DNA of 64,000 nt from Linanthus parryae (taxonomy: Eukaryota; Streptophyta; Magnoliopsida; Ericales; Polemoniaceae): the NCBI GenBank assembly GCA_023055425.1, contig JALGPY010000010.1, forward strand, positions 55,093,665-55,157,664, written 5' to 3'. The translations under genes and the position numbers were made by a program. Below the pieces are notes generated by a model that ran no database searches, was not told where the DNA came from, and worked only from the letters and a program-made list of their open reading frames with translations. Positions 58,012 through 64,000 of the stretch are shown here, piece by piece. Numbering within the stretch: position 1 is the first letter of the stretch; the number at the start of each line of letters is the position of its first letter.

Positions 58012-58920
58012 TTAGAAAATTGGAACAAACCATCTGTTGTTGAATGGAGGATTGTGAAAGGGTTCAACCGTCTTACTGGTAAGGTCAAACACGCCCATGT
58101 CCGTCCCACGTTTGGTCAAGGGCATCTGCTTCCTTACTGGTACATCGTCTCTCCTTATAACGTCATCAACAATATAGATAGAATTTCTTTTGCATTCCGC
58201 GTTATCGCTTGTGCGGAGAAAGAATGAATCATTGTGATTCAAGAACAGTGCGAAGCCATCACCCCCGAAATCGCGCATCACCTTCCACGTAACAGTGGCC
58301 ATGGCGATCTCCAAACGAAACACCATGAACATGTATGTTCTTCGAGGAGAGTCAATTTCATCACGGCTGAGATGATAGCGTGCGACAAATAGTAATTGAT
58401 CTTGTTTGTAGTCTTTAGTAGCCTTTGTCGGTAAAACCACTAGATACGATGACATGAGATGATAGGTTGCAGATGAGATATTTCGGTCCGCACACGTAGG
58501 CCATGTATGGTTTGACATGAATAGTTCTAGGGTTCCCTCCTTGCAATTCGAAAACGAGGAGCAAAGTAATGTTGTTTGTGAGGGCATAAAATCTACCATT
58601 GTGGTAGACCATGTCCTCGCACTTTCGTGTCAGTTCAGGGTCCACAGTTTGAACAAGTCTGCATTCTAATTCTTTATCCGAATTACTTTCCTCCTTTTCC
58701 ACTATGTAGAAAGCAAAACCACCACGACGGGTAAAGTGTAACACAAAACTACGGTTCCGGGAGCGCAGTTATCCGACGACAAGGCGAATTTGAAGGGATA
58801 CCTTACAGTGGGCATGCACTTGGGGAGCGGTACCACAGCTTGTGACATGGAATTATGAAGAAAAGTCTGCCGAAGATGATTGTAGCGCAAAAGCGAGTCA
58901 GAAGGGCGATCCGTAACCAC
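58012..58920 (-). pseudogene. F-box/DUF295 (KIB1-4 propeller) protein, frameshifted
   Basis: Minus strand, three overlapping frames in order. 58920-58702 holds VRYPFKFALSSDNCAPGTVV. 58744-58415 holds GGFAFYIVEKEES and CEDMVYHNGRFYALT. 58599-58012 holds YLVVLPTKATKDYKQDQLLF, GDGFALFLNHNDSFFLRTS and TDMGVFDLTSKTVEPF. These are the ordered C-terminal blocks of plant DUF295 (KIB1-4 beta-propeller) F-box proteins, which serve as substrate receptors of SCF ubiquitin ligases. Two frameshifts (near 58730 and 58480-58590) break it, and the N-terminal F-box is not visible. If the breaks were base-call errors the domain would be nearly whole; I treat it as a pseudogene. Confidence 0.8.
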
Positions 58921-59834
58921 TAACTACCAGCGCGGTGGGAGTAGGAGCAATGGAAGAGCTGGTGCGGAGTTAAGTCCGATTGGAAGCCTTCATAAGGAAG
59001 ATTCAATCGGTAAACTTCGGTTGTGTTTGTTCGATTGCCTGAAAGAAACAGGACACAAGGTAACAATTCCGGACAAAGGTTATGAAGGTGATCACGTAAG
59101 TTTAAGATGGTGTATCGCCATGTAAGACATATGTTGCTGCATCGTAGAAGATCGAGTGAATCGAGGGATGGGCGCCTAAATATGAGCTCCAGCAGTTACG
59201 ATGGGAGATCGCACCATGGTGGAAATCGTCGGGTGATTCGGAGGTCACGAGGAGGGGGAGCAGGTACACTTGTCGCTAGTGGCGGAGCCAGAATTTGGGT
59301 AGAGGGGGGGGGAATGTATATATTAAGAGGGGGTACACCTAAAAATAAATTGAAAAAATAGGGGTATCCTAGTGTCTCTGGGCAAGTTAAGGGGGGCACG
59401 TCCCCCCCCCCCCCCCTCCCCTGCCCCTACATGGCTCCGCCCCTGATACACAGTGTTTTTTTTTACAATGTATACACGGTTCTATTAAAACTTCCTAACA
59501 AACTAACTTGCTAAATTATTATATCTACACTAGGGTATTGCCCGTGCCCGAGGGCACTATCGCTAAGTTAGATAGTGTTTTTTAGAGGTGTTTGAATATG
59601 CTAAATTATATGCTCGAGAGCCCAATATAAAATTAAAAATTTAATAAAATGACATAGTCAACCATTATTTAGCTCTTTACATGACATACTTCATGTTAAA
59701 GTAAAATTAAAAATTCGCCATGACTCGGCCCAATTTAGAGCATTCAGCAATCTGTAATGACCTGCTTAACATAATACCCTAGTACTTGGCGCATCAATCT
59801 GTAACCATCTAATTTTACCAATATTAAATGTTCC
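58921..59834. other. No intact gene; third copy of duplicated intron segment begins
   Basis: 59278-59446 resembles a small hAT-like unit (GTGGCGGAGCCAGAATTTGG ... GGCTCCGCCCCTG) with a poly-C run at 59402-59416. 59447-59536 is paralogous to 29113-29195 and about 13085-13185. The remainder is AT-rich. Confidence 0.45.
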
Positions 59835-60381
59835 CAGGGGCGGGGCCATGTAGGGGCACGTGCCCCCCCTAACTTCCCCGAAAAGACTAGGATATCCCTA
59901 TATTTTAAAATTTTTTTAGTTGGGCCGGTATAAAATATATACGTGTCCCCCCCCCCTGTTATGACATAATCGGTACCTTGGTCCAGTGGTAAGAAGTTTT
60001 GTTTGCAAAACATAGGTCCTGAGTTCGATTCTTAGCACAACCATGTTATTTTTGGACAAAAAAATCACAGAGTTTGTAATATATCGAAGTACGCCCATAT
60101 TTTACACAAGTCATACCTTGGTCCAGTGGTTAGTAGTGTGGTTTGTAGAACACTTGTTATCAAGTTCGACTCTTGGCACAAGCATTCTTTTTTGGAGAAA
60201 AATAGCACCACCTATTTTATATACACAATTAATCCCTTAATTTTTCATAAATACACAAAAGACCATGGTATTTATTACACTAGCATATTTTTTTATTAAT
60301 TAAAAATATATACCCTCTACTTTCAATTTTTTTTTTGTGCCCCCCCCCCCCCCCTTACCCAAAATCCTGGCTCCGCCACTG
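59835..60381. mobile_element. hAT-type element of the CAGGGGCGGA family, copy 3, with two tRNA-like modules
   Basis: The ends are CAGGGGCGGGGCCATG and CTGGCTCCGCCACTG, between exact 8-bp direct repeats AATGTTCC (59827-59834 and 60382-60389). Inside, two pol III box A/B modules lie in tandem (about 59973-60023 and 60111-60181). Confidence 0.8.
59973..60181 (+). mobile_element. Two tandem tRNA-like (SINE head) modules
   Basis: Each has ACCTTGGTCCAGTGGT (box A) and, about 45 bp on, AGTTCGA(T/C)TCTT (box B). They lie about 137 bp apart in the same direction. The spacing and boxes fit tRNA-derived SINE heads such as Au-like SINEs. Neither folds as an intact tRNA by eye. Confidence 0.6.
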
Positions 60382-60389
60382 AATGTTCC

Positions 60390-61026
60390 ACAAACATATT
60401 AAACCGTTCATAGTCTAAGCAATAGTTTGATACAAAAAGACATACAATTTGCCATCCTTAGATACAATAACGAACATTTGTTCGTATGCCAACAAAGTCC
60501 ATAGTCCAAATAGCCCCAACAATAGTTAGATACAAAATGATAGACTTCGCCACACAAAATAGTCAACACTAAGCTATTTGAAATTTCAAATGATCATAAT
60601 AACACAACAAATTCTACTTCTTCCACATTACACACAGCAAACACCATGTATGAATACATATGTAGCGGTTTGTAGAAGACCCGTATACAATAACCTGCAA
60701 GACATGCATTGTAATTTTTTTAATTCATCAGAAATTAACAAAGGTTATCAAAATGAATACGACTTGATGTCACATCCAGAGGGAATTTAATTAATTAACA
60801 CAGGTTATCAGAAATTAACACTGATTATCTAGCAGATGGTAACTCTCATGGTCACATCCGGAGGGAATTTGTTGTCGCCCTTTCTACCCTACTCTTGATT
60901 AATATAAATAAATAAGAAAATCACTACTAGTAAATGTGTCTTTCCTTAATCATAAGACAAGTACGGGGAGATTATGGGTTATGTTCAGCTTTCGTAGTTG
61001 TTGTCGCAGGCCTGTCGGGTACTATA
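60390..61026. other. Third copy of the duplicated intron segment resumes at about 60822
   Basis: 60822-61026 matches 29229-29435 (TTATCTAGCAGA.GGTAACTCTCA.GGTCACATCC...TTCGTAGTTGTTGTCG). The 60390-60821 part is unassigned, AT-rich and without a gene. Confidence 0.6.
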
Positions 61027-61217
61027 CAGGGGCGGATCCAGGAATTTGTTACAGTGAGGTCTAAAATGAAAATTTTAAAAAAATATATATTTAAAATTTT
61101 AATTTTTATAAAGTTCAATGGGAGCTGAAGAAAACTAAAATTATAAGGATAAAATATCAATTTTGAAAAATTGAGTGGGACTATTGGCCCCACAATATAT
61201 AATGTGGATCCGCCTTG
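61027..61217. mobile_element. hAT-like MITE of the CAGGGGCGGA family, copy 4
   Basis: The ends are CAGGGGCGGATCC and GGATCCGCCTTG, flanked by GTACTATA / GTACTAGG. The paralogous stretch near 29432-29450 (GGGTACTAGCCTACTAGG) lacks the element, so the empty site is in the same window. Confidence 0.75.
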
Positions 61218-61613
61218 GTACTAGGTATGACGGAGGACATTAAAATCGTACCATCATTACCTATATAGAACAAACAAAAGCAAGTACTAGAAGTTAAGCC
61301 TAGTCTATGTTGAGATTTCAAGTACAACGGGTGTGTTTAGATAGCTTGATTTTTGGTTTTACTAAAACTTAAAAAATATAATCAAGTTGTCTCGGTGGGG
61401 GTGCTTTTTTCTTTTGTTTTTGTGCTGAAACCGGTGACCAACATCCGTACCCGGATACCGGGTTGACCGGCCAATCATTTACCGCCAAGTCCAGAAAATT
61501 CAAAATAATCCAGTGCTCGGGTGCTCATACCCGGGTACCGGTTCGACACGTCATCTGCATGGGGTTTGTTTTTCATCGGTTTTTGAACACAAAAAAACAG
61601 ATTTTTATACTAT

Positions 61614-61665
<52 letters not shown>

Positions 61666-62140
61666 ATATGCATACAAACACACAGCTTATTACACAAAAC
61701 ACACAAAGCCTTGCTTACAGGTGGAAGAAGTCAACTATGTATCAGGCGCAACAGATATAATACTTATCTTCTATACGCGGATAAGTATGCTTATAATCAC
61801 GCAGCACATATATTACCAAATTGAATATCACTCAACATTTAGCCATGATCTACCTAATTCTTGCCTACGCCACAGTTAGAATAAAAGAGACTGACATCAA
61901 TTGAACCATATACGACCACATTCTTGGCAATGAAACATCCCAGATTACCAAAACACACATTTAAGAAATGTTCATTAGCAAATTTGGTGAATACACCCAA
62001 ACCAGGGTCATCATCAAGCTATTATATCCATTAATCTTGTCAAAAGCTTGAAAGAAACATATATATATATATATATACACTACAACATATCTCAAGAGAA
62101 ATTCACTTTGCAAGGCCGTTGTCTAAACGGTTTGCCAGTT
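61218..62140. other. Third-copy segment, poly-A run, AT-rich
   Basis: 61218-61614 and 61665-61710 match 29450-29940 (the CCGGTGC..CGGGTGC MITE-like unit). A run of about 50 A residues sits at 61615-61664, where the paralogue has about 14. A (TA)n run lies at 62060-62078. No gene seen. Confidence 0.55.
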
Positions 62141-62176
62141 TCAGACAAATACAAGACTAATTCGCCAACACAGTTA

Positions 62177-62493
62177 CTACTTCATGTATTTCTGGAGAAA
62201 TTTCCTGTGGAAGTCGCTCCTGATGGTATCATTGATGAAGCGTTTAGGAGTCTTGTTCTCTCCTCGTGTCTGGTTCTTGAACACCACATCGTCATCCCAC
62301 CTGAGAAACAAAAGTTAACAATGTAAGAGGGTAAATAAAAATACAGGTTTCGCTAACACTAGAACAAAAGGATGTCAGATCAAGCAACTGACCTTCTCTT
62401 CACATTAAAAGATGTTGGATTATTGAGAAGAGGGTTCCCTCTTATCAACTCTGCTTCTTTCACTTTCAGCTCTTCTTCTTGCTTAAGTCGATC
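62177..62493 (-). CDS. CWC15-like spliceosome protein, last two exons
   Basis: Minus-strand exons are 62493-62393 and 62300-62177. The acceptors are CTTTCAG and TTTCTCAG, the donor AAG/GTCAGT, and the join is in phase across RR|WDDD. They encode [40 protein letters not shown], then [20 protein letters not shown] and [14 protein letters not shown] plus stop. This is the highly conserved C-terminus of CWC15 (Cwf15), a Prp19/NTC-associated spliceosome component in the nucleus. The upstream exons should lie beyond 62494, but I see none before the window ends, and repeats fill that space. It is either a gene with a long intron reaching outside the window or a 3' relic. The two exons themselves are undamaged. 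Confidence 0.82.
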
Positions 62494-64000
62494 CTGAAAG
62501 AGCAACACACCGTCAAAAATGCAATTCATAAACTTGTATTGGTAATAACTTAGGCTTCAAGTACTCCACAATCATAGGACTTTCTCCATTCAGGAAAAAA
62601 AAGTTAATACTTATTAGCCACCTCCAGTTATAAGTTTACTACAAACTTATAACTTAATATTTTTTTAAACAAACCAGAAAGTACCTCCATAAATTACGGT
62701 GAGATTTTTGCAAACCTTTACCAACGCTACCCACTCCTCCAAATCAATCCCAAACGGTTCGTAGAGGTCAACAGAGACGGAATCAGCCTCTATCCGAAGC
62801 TAGAAGACCCTCCATCACCAGCGACGAAGAACACCACTGTGACCCCGACGGGAAGCTTGACTCGACCCAAATCTTGATCGTTTCTCACGATTTTTTTATT
62901 GTGGTATTCTCTGAATCTCGTCGTGAGTTGATTACAATAATCAAAACCGTCTCTTGCATACTTGAATCCATGTTTTGATTGAATAATTCTAAGTTCATGA
63001 TAGGGGTTAAAGTGTCTTTACATAAGCTGGGTATAAGGGGATATTTGTCTTTATAAGAAACTGTTGGGTAATTAGTGTACTTTAATGATTCTGACTTGTG
63101 AGTGGGTAAGGGTACTAGCTGAATTTAATATAACTTAGGTATATCTTATGTCTTTTACCTAAACACTATATTGTACGCGAAAAATAATTATTACATACGA
63201 AAATTTAGTAGTTACTAATCAGTTAAGGCTTCATTGTACATCGGTAATTTCCTTCCAATAATTTCTTTTGCTATATACGAAAATTTAGTAAATACTAATA
63301 ATTTAGGGTCCGGTTTGAATGTACATCATTACATCTCTTTCTTTAACTTTGTAGGCAAATTTTCATTTCTTCATAAGGCTCCGGTTTCTTTGCGTAGTTC
63401 TATGCAAAATTTTATCTTTACATAAGAAGATCAAAATATACAAAATTTTCTTACTTAGGCTTTGGTTTTGTTTGACACTTGACTAGTTTTTTTTTTTTTT
63501 TTTTTTTTTTTTTGTGAAATTCTTTGCCTAAGTTTATGTGAACTATTATCTTTTAATAATAAGATAAAAGGACAATAAAAAAATTACTTACTTAGAAAGT
63601 GTTAAGTTTACTACAAACTTATAACTTTATATTTTTTTTAAATAAAAATTACTCCAACAACCCACCACCTATTGCAGACAATCTACTGTAGACCACCACC
63701 ACCACCCATCACCACCAGCAGCCCACCACCACCGCCATGTAAACCACCCCGAACACCACCGTAAACTCACCATGGACAATAAACCACAAACAAAACCATG
63801 ATCAATCTTACCTTCAACATCAGATAATTGACTGAAACAAGATCACAAATTCTCCAATTTAACAAGAACACCACTAGTTTACGGATCAAGACTAAATATT
63901 TCGGATCAAAAAAAATTACATATCTTTAACAAAACAAAGAGAAGAAAAAGAACAAGAATCGGATGTGTATTATCCTTGGTGAACACGAAACTGTCCCTAG
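62494..64000. other. Unassigned region and second copy of the 55 kb repeat
   Basis: A plus-strand open stretch of 57 codons (62707-62877) without a start codon reads FANLYQRYPLLQINPKRFVE, then VNRDGISLYPKLEDPP. It looks coding-like, but I do not recognise it. A poly-T run lies at about 63488-63513. From about 63644 to the end the sequence repeats 55035-55400 in direct orientation. Confidence 0.45.

Noticed and set aside
61463..61879. Frames with long Lys runs
   Set aside because: Produced by the poly-A run at 61615-61664.
1..64000. CRISPR arrays, bacterial operons, prophage
   Set aside because: No regularly spaced direct repeats with unique spacers and no bacterial gene families; the window is eukaryotic.

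Overview
This window is nuclear DNA from a flowering plant, most likely a eudicot. The evidence is spliced genes of plant families, GT-AG introns, CT-rich leaders, and a dense load of plant transposons (Copia LTR, hAT, Mutator-like, Harbinger-like, Stowaway-like, CACTA, tRNA-derived SINEs). I cannot name the species from sequence alone. I see no bacterial or organelle sequence and no CRISPR array. I did not find a new multi-gene system. The interest lies in nested duplication, gene fragments and mobile elements.

Layout. (1) 1-4428 (+): last four exons of a GBF-interacting protein 1-like gene, with transposons in its introns. (2) 8460-14256 (+): an intact two-exon TMEM245-like membrane protein gene; its 3.8 kb intron holds, on the opposite strand, an intact three-exon DUF2431/BMT5-like methyltransferase gene (11509-12556). 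(3) About 9940-14672 was duplicated in tandem as about 14739-30560. The second unit is dead: its TMEM245 part starts inside exon 1 and is scrambled, its DUF2431 copy has a deletion, and it was expanded by a foldback structure (about 16236-19790, itself holding a hAT element) and by a 7.66 kb Copia-type LTR element (20016-27673) inserted in DUF2431 exon 3. (4) 30500-35000: remnants of eIF4A, an RRM-like protein, a CACTA end and a GDSL esterase. (5) 35600-46200: hAT, Harbinger-like and SINE insertions, then three Mutator-like elements with GGCAAAATTGCACC-type ends, one of them split by a Pack-MULE carrying an AP-5 beta fragment. (6) 46600-50620: tandem leader repeat, a bromodomain-protein C-terminal remnant, and a hAT element. 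(7) 51219-52697 (-): a 492-codon single-exon gene of unknown family with an eIF4E-binding-type motif. (8) 52700-64000: repeats, a frameshifted F-box/DUF295 gene, a third copy of part of the duplicated block, and the last two exons of CWC15.

Four genes look potentially functional: GIP1-like (partial in the window), TMEM245-like, the nested DUF2431 gene and the 492-codon gene. CWC15 cannot be judged because its 5' exons are not visible. The genes do not form a pathway; the antisense nesting of DUF2431 inside TMEM245 is the only clear physical coupling. Exon borders were read by eye from GT-AG sites and frame continuity.
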